Assembly: GCF_034377285.1 (NCBI RefSeq)
Contig: NZ_CP139715.1
Location: forward strand, 1,906,001-1,970,000
Length of the DNA: 64,000 nt
Source: Thalassobaculum sp. OXR-137
GTDB taxonomy: Bacteria; Pseudomonadota; Alphaproteobacteria; Thalassobaculales; Thalassobaculaceae
Direction: 5' to 3'
A model generated the notes under the pieces. The model was not told the DNA's origin. It made no database searches and saw only the letters and a list, made by a program, of their open reading frames with translations. The number at the start of each line of letters is the position of its first letter. The stretch's first letter is position 1. Made by a program: the position numbers and the translations under genes. This document shows, one piece after another, positions 6,954 through 17,157 of the stretch.

Positions 6954-9001
6954 CGCGACACCTCGATGATCAGGTTAAGGGCGGCGTCGACCGTCACGGT
7001 GTCGCCGGGATGGACCACGGTGGTGGCGTCGAGCTGATCGACAATGGCTGGGCCCTTGAACTGCTGCCCGGGAGCTAGGGTGGCGCGGTCATAGACCGGC
7101 GTGTCGTGCTCCGTGCCGTCGAACCAGACCGGCCGGTGCGCGGTCGGGGTCGGATGTTTGCTGCCGTCACCGGAGACCGCCGGCGGCGGAATGCGCTCGG
7201 CCTCGCCGATAGCGGTCAGCCGCAGGTTCACCGTCTCGATCGGATCGTCGGCCGTGTAATGGCCGTAGGTCTTCTCATGGGCGGCGAAGAACCGGCGCTT
7301 CAGCTCCTCCATGTCCGGGAGGCTTGGTGCAGAGCCGTCGGTCTCGTCCGTGGCGACCAGCAGCTCGAAGTTCTGGCCGACATAGCGCAGGTCGATGGCC
7401 AGCCGCAGACGGCGGCGCGACGGCGCGATCTCTTCGGTTTCGAACCAGGCCCGTGCGGCCTCGGCCATAGGCGCGATGGCCGCGTCGATATCGGCACGGC
7501 TCGCCTCGGCCAGCGGCAGGCGGGCGGTGGCGACGAAATCCTCCTTCAGGTCGGAGACGACCAGCCCCTGGGCGCAGAGAATGCCCGGCGCCGGCGGGAC
7601 GACGATCTCGGCCATGTCCAGGGCGCGGGCCACGTCGCCCGCATGCAGCGCGCCGGCGCCGCCGAACGGCATCAGGGTGAAGTGGCGCGGATCGTGACCG
7701 CGCTCCACCGACACGGTGCGGATGGCCCGGACCATGTTCGCGGTGACGATGCCCAGGATGCCTTCCGCCGTCTTCTCGATGGAGAAACCGAGCGTGTCGG
7801 CAATCGGTTGGATCGCCTGTCTCGCCAGATCCAGGTCCAGGGTCATCGCCCCACCGATCAGGCTGCCGGACAGCCGGCCGAGGACAAGGTTGGCGTCGGA
7901 GACGGTGGCCTCGGTGCCGCCGCGGCGGTAGCAGGCCGGGCCGGGTACCGCGCCCGCCGAGGCCGGTCCCACCTTCAGCAGCCCGTCGCGGTCGAACCAA
8001 GCGATCGAGCCGCCGCCGGCACCCACCGTATCCACATCGACGATCGGCAGGCGCACCGGGAAACCGGCGACCTCCCGGCCGAAGCCGATCTCGGCTTCGA
8101 AGTCGCGGATCAGCGCCACGTCGGCGCTGGTACCGCCCATATCCAGGGTGATCACGTTCGGCTTGCCGGCCAGCCGCGCAACATGGGCCGCACCCACGGC
8201 ACCGGCCGCCGGGCCCGACAGGGCGGTGCGGACCGGGAAGTCGGCCGCCCGCTCCACCGACATCAACCCGCCGCTCGACTGGTTGATGCCGAGACGCGCC
8301 TTCGGCGCTCTCTCCTCGAGCTCTTTCCCCAGATGCCGCATATACCGGCCGATCAACGGCTGCAGATAGGCGTTCAGCGCAGCGGTCGAGAACCGTTCGT
8401 ATTCCCGAAACTCCGGCTGCACCGCGCTCGACAGCGACACCGCCACGTTCGGCAGGCGCTCCGCCAGTCGCTTGCCGATCTTCTGTTCGTGTTCCGGGTT
8501 CAGGAAGGCGAACAGCAGGCAGACCGCCACGGCTTCCGCGCCCGAGCCTTCAACCTGGTCGATCGCCGCTTCGATCGCGTCGTCCTCCAGAGCGATGCGC
8601 GGCGTGCCGTCGGCCATCATACGCTCGCGCACCTCATAGCGGTGCTTACGCGGGACCAGCGGCGGCGGCGCGTCGGCCTTCAGGTCGTACATCTTCGGGC
8701 GGATCTGACGGCCGATCTCCAGCAGGTCGCGGAAGCCTTCCGTGGTGATCAGTGCCAGTGCGGCACCCTTACGCTGAATGAGCGCGTTGGTGGCGACGGT
8801 CGTCCCATGGGCGAGGCGGGTGATCGCCTCGGCCGGGATACCGTTCGCCTTCGACAGGGCATCGAGCCCCTCCAGGATCGCTTCGGCCGGGTTATGCGGA
8901 GTCGACGGCGTCTTGTGCACGACGACCTGGGCGCTGTCGCGGTCGACGGCATAGAAATCAGTGAAGGTGCCGCCAACGTCGACACCGATAAACCAGGACA
9001 T
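6950..9001 (-). CDS. hyuA: hydantoinase / oxoprolinase subunit A, ATP-binding (HyuA family)
   Basis: A 683-residue protein with the sugar-kinase/actin-like phosphate loop DVGGTFTD at residues 8-15, a second motif VITLDMGGTSADVALI and the conserved HGTTVATNALIQRKGA. These define HyuA, the ATP-using half of the hydantoinase/oxoprolinase pair. Domains: N-terminal Hydant_A_N (to about 180), catalytic Hydantoinase_A (about 200-490), and a C-terminal domain. It sits between hyuB (overlap 4 bp) and a small alpha-beta-barrel gene (10 bp gap), all on the minus strand, forming one transcription unit. Confidence 0.9.
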   Translation of the reverse strand: MSWFIGVDVGGTFTDFYAVDRDSAQVVVHKTPSTPHNPAEAILEGLDALSKANGIPAEAITRLAHGTTVATNALIQRKGAALALITTEGFRDLLEIGRQIRPKMYDLKADAPPPLVPRKHRYEVRERMMADGTPRIALEDDAIEAAIDQVEGSGAEAVAVCLLFAFLNPEHEQKIGKRLAERLPNVAVSLSSAVQPEFREYERFSTAALNAYLQPLIGRYMRHLGKELEERAPKARLGINQSSGGLMSVERAADFPVRTALSGPAAGAVGAAHVARLAGKPNVITLDMGGTSADVALIRDFEAEIGFGREVAGFPVRLPIVDVDTVGAGGGSIAWFDRDGLLKVGPASAGAVPGPACYRRGGTEATVSDANLVLGRLSGSLIGGAMTLDLDLARQAIQPIADTLGFSIEKTAEGILGIVTANMVRAIRTVSVERGHDPRHFTLMPFGGAGALHAGDVARALDMAEIVVPPAPGILCAQGLVVSDLKEDFVATARLPLAEASRADIDAAIAPMAEAARAWFETEEIAPSRRRLRLAIDLRYVGQNFELLVATDETDGSAPSLPDMEELKRRFFAAHEKTYGHYTADDPIETVNLRLTAIGEAERIPPPAVSGDGSKHPTPTAHRPVWFDGTEHDTPVYDRATLAPGQQFKGPAIVDQLDATTVVHPGDTVTVDAALNLIIEVSR

Positions 9002-9011
9002 GCGAACTCCG

Positions 9012-9698
9012 TCAGCGCTGATTGCCGAAAGTCATATAGTAGGACGACGCCTCGACAGCCGAGGTCGGCAGATCGTAGGGCTGCAGCACGTCGTTTCCGA
9101 ACGCCGCCTCAAGCGCCAGGGTGGCCGTCGCCGGGGTATCGGTGTCGAGGATCACCAGCCATTCCTGCTTCATGTCGGCCGGCACCGGCTTGCCCTGGGC
9201 CTTTAGCCCCTCGGCCACCACGTCGAGATCGTTCTCCAGCACGCAGGCGCCGATCACGCCTGGACGCTTGATCACTTCCGGCAGGATCTGTTCGGCCAGC
9301 GCCTTGCGCAGATCGGCCTTCTGGCCGTCGGCGGGATAGAACCGGGCGAGGCCGGCGGCTCCGGTGAAGCCGTGGGTCAGATCGACCGTGCACTCGACCG
9401 TCAGCCGGTCGAAATGGGTGAACAGCGCCATCACCTTCTTCGACCAGGGCGACTGGTCGCCCAGCAGCTTCATGTATTCCGGCGCGCAGAGGTCGCGCAC
9501 GGTGTCGGTCTCATAGGTGGCGAAATACTTCACCTTGGCGCGGTCGTCGGCCGCCAGATAGCGGCGCGCCCGCTTGAAGCCCGGCATGAACACCCGCTCG
9601 TCCACATGCTCGCGGTTGTACCACTCGTTGAACTCTTCCTCGTGCTCGCTGGCGACCTCGGTAAAGGTGACCAGCATGCCCTTGCCATAGAGCGGCAT
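9012..9698 (-). CDS. dimeric alpha-beta-barrel (EthD/Dabb-like) protein of the hyu operon
   Basis: A 228-residue protein. Two in-frame ATGs are 12 bp apart; the GGAGAG just after the upstream one (9710) is well placed for the ATG at 9698, which is chosen. The first half (GKGMLVTFTEVASEHEEEFNEWYNREH... split motif EFNEWYNREHVDERV) is a ferredoxin-like barrel pattern seen in EthD-like proteins, where a conserved W-Y-x-x-x-H helix occurs. The second half (about 110-228) looks like another such module, so the protein may form a barrel by itself. It is first in the hyuA-hyuB operon and may be an accessory enzyme for the ring-opened product; no function is established. Confidence 0.6.
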   Translation of the reverse strand: MPLYGKGMLVTFTEVASEHEEEFNEWYNREHVDERVFMPGFKRARRYLAADDRAKVKYFATYETDTVRDLCAPEYMKLLGDQSPWSKKVMALFTHFDRLTVECTVDLTHGFTGAAGLARFYPADGQKADLRKALAEQILPEVIKRPGVIGACVLENDLDVVAEGLKAQGKPVPADMKQEWLVILDTDTPATATLALEAAFGNDVLQPYDLPTSAVEASSYYMTFGNQR

Positions 9699-9874
9699 CG
9701 TTCTCTCCATCGGTGGTCGGTAACGCGGGACGTCGGATGACCCCGCGCACCGTCGGTCGCGCGGGCGCAGATCTCACCCCGTAAGGTGCGGCCCTGCCAA
9801 GGGTCTTTCTTAGGTCCTGGCGACACATATTTCCATCGTCGCGCCATACCGGCTTATGCCGCCGGTGCGGAAGG

Positions 9875-10678
9875 TCAGGCGATCAGCCGTTGGGCGAACG
9901 CCTTCAGCATCATTCCCTCAGCCCCGCCGAGCCTACGGGCCGTCTCGTTCACCCGGCTCAGAACGCCGTCTTCGTAGGTGGAGCGGCCGTCGCCGATGCG
10001 CGCGCTCATGGCCGCCACCGTGCCGGCGGCGATGCCGCGCTCGTCCAGGGCGGGCAGACGGGTGAAGCCGGCCCCGTCGGCCCCGCCGCCCGCGTCGTTA
10101 TAGAAGGCGGCAAAGCCGTCGACCTTCAGCGCGGTCTTCGGGTCGCTGCCGAGCATCCCGCCATGGCTGCCGCAGACGATGACCTGGCCGACATCCTGCG
10201 GTCCGATCAGCGAGGCCGAATCCGCCAGCACGATGTGCCGCCCGCTCGGCCCCGGCGGGAGTTCGGTGCGCGCCTCCTCGTAATCCGGGATCTCGGCGGT
10301 CACGATGGGGGCCGCGGTCAGCAGTTGGCTGGCTTCCGATACCGACTGACCCGGGGCGACACCGAGGGAACGGGCGACCGTGTTGACGGTGGAGATCACG
10401 CCGCGCGCGCCCATGTCCTCCGCATTGCCGATCCGCGCCGACATCGTGTCGATCGCCGCATAGGCCAGCCCCAGCGCCTCGCACCAGGCCCCCCCGCCGA
10501 TCCCGGCATCGTCCTTCCCCCGCCCCGCATCGTTCAGGATCACCGCCCGCACCCCCGCCTTGGCGGCGCAGTAGGCGGCGTAGACCCCGCCATGGGAGGC
10601 GGAGACGAGCACCGCGCCGATCCAGGCCTCGGTCGGCTTGGTTACGCTGTCGGCGAAGACGATGGCTGGCGTCTGCAT
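9875..10678 (-). CDS. unknown protein with internal duplication of an SHGG domain
   Basis: A 267-residue protein starting at ATG 10678 (MQTPAIVFAD...). It contains two copies of one domain: residues 24-106 and 167-250. Matching blocks are ASHGG / GSHGG (28-31, 171-174), LNDAG / YNDAG (48-52, 193-197), TMSARIGNAE / AMSARIGDGR (79-88, 224-232) and VNTVARSLG / VNETARRLG (98-106, 243-251). The conserved Ser-His-Gly-Gly and Asn-Asp-Ala-Gly sets look like a binding or active site present twice. There is no signal peptide. I do not recognise the family. It is upstream of the hyu operon on the same strand, separated by 176 bp. Confidence 0.6.
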   Translation of the reverse strand: MQTPAIVFADSVTKPTEAWIGAVLVSASHGGVYAAYCAAKAGVRAVILNDAGRGKDDAGIGGGAWCEALGLAYAAIDTMSARIGNAEDMGARGVISTVNTVARSLGVAPGQSVSEASQLLTAAPIVTAEIPDYEEARTELPPGPSGRHIVLADSASLIGPQDVGQVIVCGSHGGMLGSDPKTALKVDGFAAFYNDAGGGADGAGFTRLPALDERGIAAGTVAAMSARIGDGRSTYEDGVLSRVNETARRLGGAEGMMLKAFAQRLIA

Positions 10679-10746
10679 GGTCGGCGGCTTTCCAGATTGG
10701 TGCCGATATCCTGGCTGCCGCGCGGCCGCGGGTCCAGCCATACGCG

Positions 10747-11241
10747 TCAGGCAGGGTTCAGATCGAACACGCAGAGCACGCGCGACACCGGCTCGCCGGG
10801 ATGGGCGAACGGGAGGCCGAGGACGCTGAATGTCGTCCACGGGCGGGCGGAGAAGGTGAAGGGCCCCTGGTACCAATAGGGCTGCCGCGCCTCTACGGTC
10901 CAGGCGAGACGGGCGCTCGCCTCGGCGGCACCCGGCGTTTCGTCCGTCCGGCGGTTCGTGCTCTCGTATCCCACCGCATCGCGGTAGGCGGTGCCCGCCA
11001 ACCGGGTCCGGAACCGCCGCGTGTCCGGCTCGAACTCCTCAACCACCAGAAACGGCAGTGCCCGCCGCGGAAACGCCAGGGCGTCGATCCGGTCGGGTGA
11101 GGGAAGATCGGATTCTCTCTGAAATTTCAGCCAATACTCGAAAAGATCGCGCTGATTGGAATCGGACAAGAGGCCTATATCGGTGAATGGGCGAAACAGA
11201 TGACTCTGTATTTTCAGAGTCTTGGTGCATTTGTTCGTCAT
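10747..11241 (-). CDS. PAS-like domain protein (paralogue of the gene at 11854)
   Basis: A 164-residue protein. ATG 11241 (MTNKCTK...) is preferred over an upstream in-frame ATG at 11316 because GGGGACCGG precedes it. The sequence is a single PAS-like module with no partner domain: [52 protein letters not shown] and a terminal SRVLCVFDLNP strand. These motifs align with the protein at 11854-12357, so the two are paralogues. Such stand-alone PAS proteins are common and uncharacterised in alphaproteobacteria; ligand and partner are unknown. It lies downstream of queF with its own 148 bp upstream gap. Confidence 0.6.
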   Translation of the reverse strand: MTNKCTKTLKIQSHLFRPFTDIGLLSDSNQRDLFEYWLKFQRESDLPSPDRIDALAFPRRALPFLVVEEFEPDTRRFRTRLAGTAYRDAVGYESTNRRTDETPGAAEASARLAWTVEARQPYWYQGPFTFSARPWTTFSVLGLPFAHPGEPVSRVLCVFDLNPA

Positions 11242-11303
11242 CCGGTCCCCGGTGAAACTCACATCGGACAATGATATAGGGTCAGGGGACGATTTTTGGA
11301 CAG

Positions 11304-11315
11304 TGAAATATTTCA
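11304..11315. promoter_or_regulatory. 12-bp perfect palindrome upstream of the PAS gene
   Basis: TGAAATATTTCA is a perfect palindrome in an AT-rich gap, 63 bp upstream of the chosen start at 11241 and thus near where a promoter for that gene would lie. It may be a repressor or activator site. No regulator was identified. Confidence 0.3.
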
Positions 11316-11318
11316 ATC

Positions 11319-11355
11319 ATACCGATATAGGTCTTCAACCTAGTTTGATCGGTAT
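11319..11355. other. nested hairpin downstream of queF
   Basis: An 8-bp outer stem (ATACCGAT at 11319-11326 with ATCGGTAT at 11348-11355) encloses a 5-bp inner stem (TAGGT 11328-11332 with ACCTA 11338-11342, loop CTTCA). It lies 35 bp beyond the queF stop in the direction of transcription. There is no following T-run on the minus strand, so it may be a weak terminator, a processing signal or an operator for the PAS gene. Confidence 0.4.
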
Positions 11356-11389
11356 TCGTGCAGGATTTTGGCGATATGCCGCGCGGTGG

Positions 11390-11857
11390 TCAGGGGCGGC
11401 CGCGATAGACCGGGACGTCCTGGCTCGGGATCCACAATCCTTGGGGCGGCTCGCCCGTCTGGTAGAACACGTCGATCGGCATGCCGCCGCGTGGATACCA
11501 GTAGCCGCCGATGCGCAGCCATTTGGGCGCGAGCAGACCGTCCAGTCGCTTGGCGATGTCGATGGTGCAACCCTCGTGGAAGGCGCCGTGATTGCGGAAC
11601 GCTCCCAGATAGAGCTTGAGCGACTTGCTCTCGACCAGCCAGTCGGTGGGGACATAGTCGATGATCAGGAACGCGAAGTCGGGCTGGCCGGTCACCGGGC
11701 AGAGCGAGGTGAATTCCGGCTGGGTGAAGCGGACGACGTAGTCGGTGCCCCGGTGCGGGTTCTCCACCCGCTCCAGCACCGCCTGCTCCGGCGATGCGGG
11801 CAGGGCGGTGGCGCCGCCGAGCTGGTTCAGTCCGCTGTAGATCGTCTGGTCGCTCAT
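11390..11857 (-). CDS. queF: preQ0 reductase (NADPH-dependent 7-cyano-7-deazaguanine reductase)
   Basis: A 155-residue short-type QueF. It reduces the nitrile of preQ0 to preQ1 in queuosine synthesis, in the cytoplasm. Seen: [13 protein letters not shown] with the nucleophile Cys53, the family signature ESKSLKLYL (Glu76-Leu80 onward), and AFHEGC with His94-Glu95. The length is typical of the unimodular form. Its first codon overlaps the stop of the upstream PAS-like gene (11854-11857, ATGA), so translation is coupled. queG, tgt, queA and a precursor transporter follow upstream on the same strand, though queG is a separate unit. Confidence 0.95.
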   Translation of the reverse strand: MSDQTIYSGLNQLGGATALPASPEQAVLERVENPHRGTDYVVRFTQPEFTSLCPVTGQPDFAFLIIDYVPTDWLVESKSLKLYLGAFRNHGAFHEGCTIDIAKRLDGLLAPKWLRIGGYWYPRGGMPIDVFYQTGEPPQGLWIPSQDVPVYRGRP

Positions 11858-12357
11858 GGCTTCGTTTCGCGGTCAGGTTGGAAGTCGAACACCGCGACGA
11901 GCCTTGTGACGGGCTGGCCTGGGTCGGCGAAGGGCAGGACCAGCGCGCTGAACTTCTTATAGTCGAACACGCTGAACGACAGCGGGCCCTGATACCAGTA
12001 CGGCTGCCGATTGGCGACCGCCCAGTTGAACCGCTCCAGCGTTCCGGCGTTGCCGAGGATTTCGTCGGAATAGAGGTTGGTGCCGTCGAAACCCGACGCG
12101 TCCCGGAACGCGGTGCCGGTAAGGCGGGTGCGATAGCGGCCGGTGCCGGGCTCGTGTTCCTTGACCATGATGTAGGGCAGACATCCGCGGGGCAATTCCA
12201 CCGGATCGATCCGGGACGGCAGCGGCAGATCGGCGCCGTCGCGCGCTGCCAGCCAGTACTCGAACATCGCCCGCTGATGCCTGTCGCGCAGCAGGGTCGG
12301 GTCCTCCAGCGGACGCAGCCAGAGGCCTTCGCGGATGTAGGAAGCGCGTTCGCGCAT
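11854..12357 (-). CDS. PAS-like domain protein coupled to queF
   Basis: A 167-residue single PAS-like module, paralogous to the protein at 10747-11241. Shared blocks include [67 protein letters not shown] and a closing [10 protein letters not shown] strand. It has no effector domain, signal peptide or membrane helix. Its stop overlaps the queF start by 4 bp, so it is made together with preQ0 reductase. The AT-rich 77 bp upstream holds an inverted repeat at 12376-12390. Its role in queuosine metabolism is unknown; sensing a purine-like ligand is a guess. Confidence 0.6.
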   Translation of the reverse strand: MRERASYIREGLWLRPLEDPTLLRDRHQRAMFEYWLAARDGADLPLPSRIDPVELPRGCLPYIMVKEHEPGTGRYRTRLTGTAFRDASGFDGTNLYSDEILGNAGTLERFNWAVANRQPYWYQGPLSFSVFDYKKFSALVLPFADPGQPVTRLVAVFDFQPDRETKP

Positions 12358-12375
12358 GCGACAGACTTTCCAAAA

Positions 12376-12390
12376 TTACCGTTCTGGTAA
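12376..12390. promoter_or_regulatory. inverted repeat TTACC-N5-GGTAA before the PAS-queF unit
   Basis: TTACC (12376-12380) and GGTAA (12386-12390) form a perfect 5-bp inverted repeat with 5-nt spacing, 19 bp upstream of the start at 12357. An AT-rich tract (12405-12435) lies further upstream. This is a plausible operator and promoter region for the PAS-queF unit. Confidence 0.35.
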
Positions 12391-12434
12391 GGTCGCCTGA
12401 CTGTCTTAGAAAAAAGTAAATATTTTTTGAATTT

Positions 12435-13547
12435 TTACGAAGAAGCTGGGTAACTCCATTCCGACAGGACCTCCGGGTCGGTTTCCCGTGCCGGCCGGTC
12501 GCCCGGCTCTCCCCCAAGCCTCAGATAAGCCCAGGCCGCCGCGCCGCGTACCAGGGGACTGCCGTCGTCCAGCAGCGCCGCCACCGACGCAAGGGCGTCG
12601 GCGCTTCCGGAATTGCCGAGGGCGATCAGCACGTTGCGCACGAACCTGTCGCGCCCGGTGCGTTTGATCGGCGATCCGGAGAACCGCGCCCGGAACCCGG
12701 CGTCGTCCAATTCCGCCAACTCGCTCAGCAGCGGCAGTGTGAGGTCCTCGCGGGCGACGAAGGCGGCCTCGCGGGCGGTCTCGGCGAACTTGTTCCAGGG
12801 GCAGACCGCGATGCAGTCGTCGCAGCCGTAGATCCGGTTGCCCATGGCGGCGCGGAACTCCCGCGGGATCTGCCCCTTGTGCTCGATGGTCAGGTAGCTG
12901 ATGCAGCGTCGCGCATCGAGGGTGTAGGGGCTGGGGAACGCATCCGTCGGGCAGACGTCCAGGCAGCGCCGGCAGGAACCGCAATGGTCGGTCTCCGCCG
13001 CGTCCGGGGCCAGGTCCAGGGTGGTGAAGATCTCGCCCAGGAACAGCCAGGATCCGTGCTCGCGGCTGACCAGGTTGGAGTGCTTGCCCTGCCAGCCGAC
13101 CCCCGCGCTTGCGGCCAGCGGCTTCTCCATCACAGGCGCTGTATCGACGAAGACCTTCACCTGGCAGTCCAGTTCGGCATGCATCCAGCGGGCGACCCGC
13201 TTGAGGCGCTTCTTCACCAGGTCGTGGTAGTCGCGGTTGCGCGCGTAGGCGGCGATCACGCCGCGGTCGGTGTGGGTCAGTTCGTCCAGCGGGTTGTGGT
13301 CGGGCCCGTAGTTCATGGCGCAGACGACGACGCTGCGCGCCTCCGGCCACAGGGTCTTCGGGTCCCGGCGGCGCTCCAGGGTTTCGGCCATCCAGGCCAT
13401 CTCGCCGTACTGGCCCGCCTCGACGAACGCGTCCAGCCGCGCCTGCTCCCGCGCGCCCACCTCCGCCCGGGTGATGCCGACGGCGTCGAACCCGGCCTCT
13501 CGGGCCTCGGCCTTGATGCGGTCGGTGAGGGAGGGGGTGTTGGTCAT
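12435..13547 (-). CDS. queG: epoxyqueuosine reductase
   Basis: A 370-residue QueG, the cobalamin- and [4Fe-4S]-dependent enzyme that turns epoxyqueuosine into queuosine in tRNA. Two ferredoxin-type clusters are visible: [16 protein letters not shown] with a following Cys (RRCISYL), and [31 protein letters not shown] is also characteristic. The C-terminus ([20 protein letters not shown]) is a HEAT-like repeat that contacts tRNA in the family. The ATG at 13547 is chosen over TTG 13553. A cloverleaf repeat separates it from tgt upstream, so it may have its own promoter. Confidence 0.93.
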   Translation of the reverse strand: MTNTPSLTDRIKAEAREAGFDAVGITRAEVGAREQARLDAFVEAGQYGEMAWMAETLERRRDPKTLWPEARSVVVCAMNYGPDHNPLDELTHTDRGVIAAYARNRDYHDLVKKRLKRVARWMHAELDCQVKVFVDTAPVMEKPLAASAGVGWQGKHSNLVSREHGSWLFLGEIFTTLDLAPDAAETDHCGSCRRCLDVCPTDAFPSPYTLDARRCISYLTIEHKGQIPREFRAAMGNRIYGCDDCIAVCPWNKFAETAREAAFVAREDLTLPLLSELAELDDAGFRARFSGSPIKRTGRDRFVRNVLIALGNSGSADALASVAALLDDGSPLVRGAAAWAYLRLGGEPGDRPARETDPEVLSEWSYPASS

Positions 13548-13568
13548 GTCCAAATCTTATCTTACCTC

Positions 13569-13676
13569 GTCATCCCGGCCGGGCCCGGACTTGATCCGGG
13601 AACGGGCCGGGACCCAGCGATGGCGTCAAGGTCCCGGCCTCGCCCCGGGTCGGGCCCGGGGACGAACCGGGATGAC
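13569..13676. repeat. cloverleaf-folding intergenic repeat, copy 1 (108 bp)
   Basis: Outer stem of 10 bp: GTCATCCCGG (13569-13578) with CCGGGATGAC (13667-13676). Inside are three hairpins. Arm 1 is CCCGGA-CTTGA-TCCGGG (13584-13600). Arm 2 is GGCCGGGACC (13605-13614) with GGTCCCGGCC (13630-13639). Arm 3 is CCCCGGG-TCGGG-CCCGGGG (13643-13661). Arms 1 and 3 have 5-nt loops. It lies 24 bp after the tgt stop and 22 bp before the queG start. Related copies occur at five other intergenic sites in this window. Confidence 0.8.
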
Positions 13677-13699
13677 GGTGTAGGAAGAAGAAGGCGGCG

Positions 13700-15858
<2,159 letters not shown>

Positions 15859-15871
15859 CCGGCGTCCGTCC

Positions 15872-16441
15872 TCAGATCGGCCGCACCGGGGCCTCCTGCC
15901 ACTCCGCCGGCAGCAGGCGGATCAGGGCGCGGAACGGCACCAGCAGCAGGGCCGCCATCGCCAGCTTGGCGGCGTAGTCGCCCAGCGCGAGCTGGACCCA
16001 CGGCACCTGGGTCATGGCGAAGGCGCCGGCGAAGAAGATCGCCGTGTCGAGCGCGGAGGCGACCAGGGAGGAGACCAGCGGCGCCCGCCACCAGGTGCCC
16101 TGGCGCAGCTTGTTGAAGATCCACACGTCCAGGAGCTGGGCGGTCAGGAAGGCGGCACCGCTCGCCACCGCGATGCGCTGGCCGAAGGCGTCGGTCGCGG
16201 CCAGGAAGGACAGCACCACGCCGACGGCGAAGCCGGCATAGACCACGCGGCGGGCCGAGGCGGCACCGAGGATCCGGTTCGACAGGTCGGTGACCAGGAA
16301 GGCCAGCGGATAGGTGAACGCGCCCCAGGTGAGCCAGTCGCCGATCGGATACTGCACGGCGATGTTGGAGACCAGGACGACGAGCCCGATGGCCACCATG
16401 GCGGCGATCAGGGCCGAACGTTCGGCGGTGTGCGTGCGCAT
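15872..16441 (-). CDS. yhhQ: queuosine precursor transporter (YhhQ/QPTR family)
   Basis: A 189-residue, roughly six-helix membrane protein of the VUT/YhhQ family, which imports queuosine precursors such as preQ0 or preQ1. ATG 16441 ([11 protein letters not shown]...) is chosen because GAGGTG precedes it; the longer frame from 16549 has a polar, unconserved leader. Family features include the early [20 protein letters not shown] region, TDLSNRILG and [15 protein letters not shown]. Being first in an operon with queA and tgt supports the substrate. Confidence 0.88.
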   Translation of the reverse strand: MRTHTAERSALIAAMVAIGLVVLVSNIAVQYPIGDWLTWGAFTYPLAFLVTDLSNRILGAASARRVVYAGFAVGVVLSFLAATDAFGQRIAVASGAAFLTAQLLDVWIFNKLRQGTWWRAPLVSSLVASALDTAIFFAGAFAMTQVPWVQLALGDYAAKLAMAALLLVPFRALIRLLPAEWQEAPVRPI

Positions 16442-16544
16442 GGACGGCACCTCGACTTCAAGAGCGCGGAAAGCGCGGGGTTCTAACGCCGAAGCGAGGG
16501 AATGTCGAGGGTGTGTGCTTCTTCGCCTCTTCCCCTCTCTCATT

Positions 16545-16652
16545 GTCATCCCGGTGCCCTCCGGACCCGATCCGGAGGGCGGCCGGGACCGAGCCGCTCC
16601 CGTTTGGGTCCCGGCCGACCCCCGGGTCGAGCCCGGGCTTCACCGGGATGAC
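16545..16652. repeat. cloverleaf-folding intergenic repeat, copy 2 (108 bp)
   Basis: Outer stem of 12 bp: GTCATCCCGGTG (16545-16556) with CACCGGGATGAC (16641-16652). Arm 1: CCCTCCGGA-CCCGA-TCCGGAGGG (16557-16579). Arm 2: CGGCCGGGACC (16580-16590) with GGTCCCGGCCG (16607-16617), loop 16 nt. Arm 3: CCCGGG-TCGAG-CCCGGG (16621-16637). It has the same length as copy 1 (108 bp). It lies 28 bp after the lipoprotein gene stop on the minus strand. Confidence 0.82.
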
Positions 16653-16680
16653 AGGGAACAGGATAGGAGAGGGGCGGAGG

Positions 16681-17094
16681 CTATTCCGGGAACTTGCCGT
16701 CGAGCACGCCCCAGATCTCATGGGATTTGAGGTCGCGGACCGTCACGATGCGCTGGTCGCCGCGCTCCAGGATCTCCAGCAGGGTGCCGCAGGTCTTCTG
16801 CCCCAGCACCACGTCGTACCAGCCGGCGCGGCGGATGGCGCCCTCCACCGACAGAAGCTGGGGCGGGCCGAGCTCCTCGCGGGCCTCCTCGATATCCCAG
16901 TCCTCCACGTCGTCGTCCAGATCCTCCAGCGACACGCCGCGCGAGGTCTCGCCGCAGCTTTCCTGAGGCTCGGCGCCATAGGGGGCGAACTTGGCCAATT
17001 CCTCCCGGTTGGACGATCCACAGGCCGCCAGAACGCCGCCGCAGAGCAGCAGCAGGGCGGCGGATCGGGCGAGGGAAAGCGCGGTCGTCGTCAT
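16681..17094 (-). CDS. small lipoprotein of unknown function
   Basis: A 137-residue protein with a signal peptide and lipobox VLAAC at Cys25, so it is predicted to be a membrane-anchored lipoprotein. The mature part has an acidic stretch (VSLEDLDDDVEDWDIEEARE) and a C-terminal domain (VLGQKTCGTLLEILERGDQR and VTVRDLKSHEIWGVLDGKF). Two more cysteines could pair in the periplasm. No family was recognised. It stands between the queuosine transporter and the TIM-barrel gene, with a cloverleaf repeat at its 3' end and a 63 bp gap upstream. Confidence 0.6.
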   Translation of the reverse strand: MTTTALSLARSAALLLLCGGVLAACGSSNREELAKFAPYGAEPQESCGETSRGVSLEDLDDDVEDWDIEEAREELGPPQLLSVEGAIRRAGWYDVVLGQKTCGTLLEILERGDQRIVTVRDLKSHEIWGVLDGKFPE

Positions 17095-17157
17095 GGTCGT
17101 TCTCCGAACGTGGCGGGCCCCTACCGAGGACGACTCAACCCCGTCCCGGTTCCCGGA

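Noticed and set aside
4953-9271. Long plus-strand frames (694 and 721 codons) across the hyu operon
   Set aside because: They mirror hyuB and hyuA in antisense and translate to low-complexity Arg/His/Gly-rich sequence; the minus-strand products have clear motifs.
16442-16544. preQ1 riboswitch before the queuosine transporter
   Set aside because: I could not recognise the short preQ1 pseudoknot or its A-rich tail in the 100 bp upstream of 16441, and most of the nearby structure belongs to repeat copy 2.
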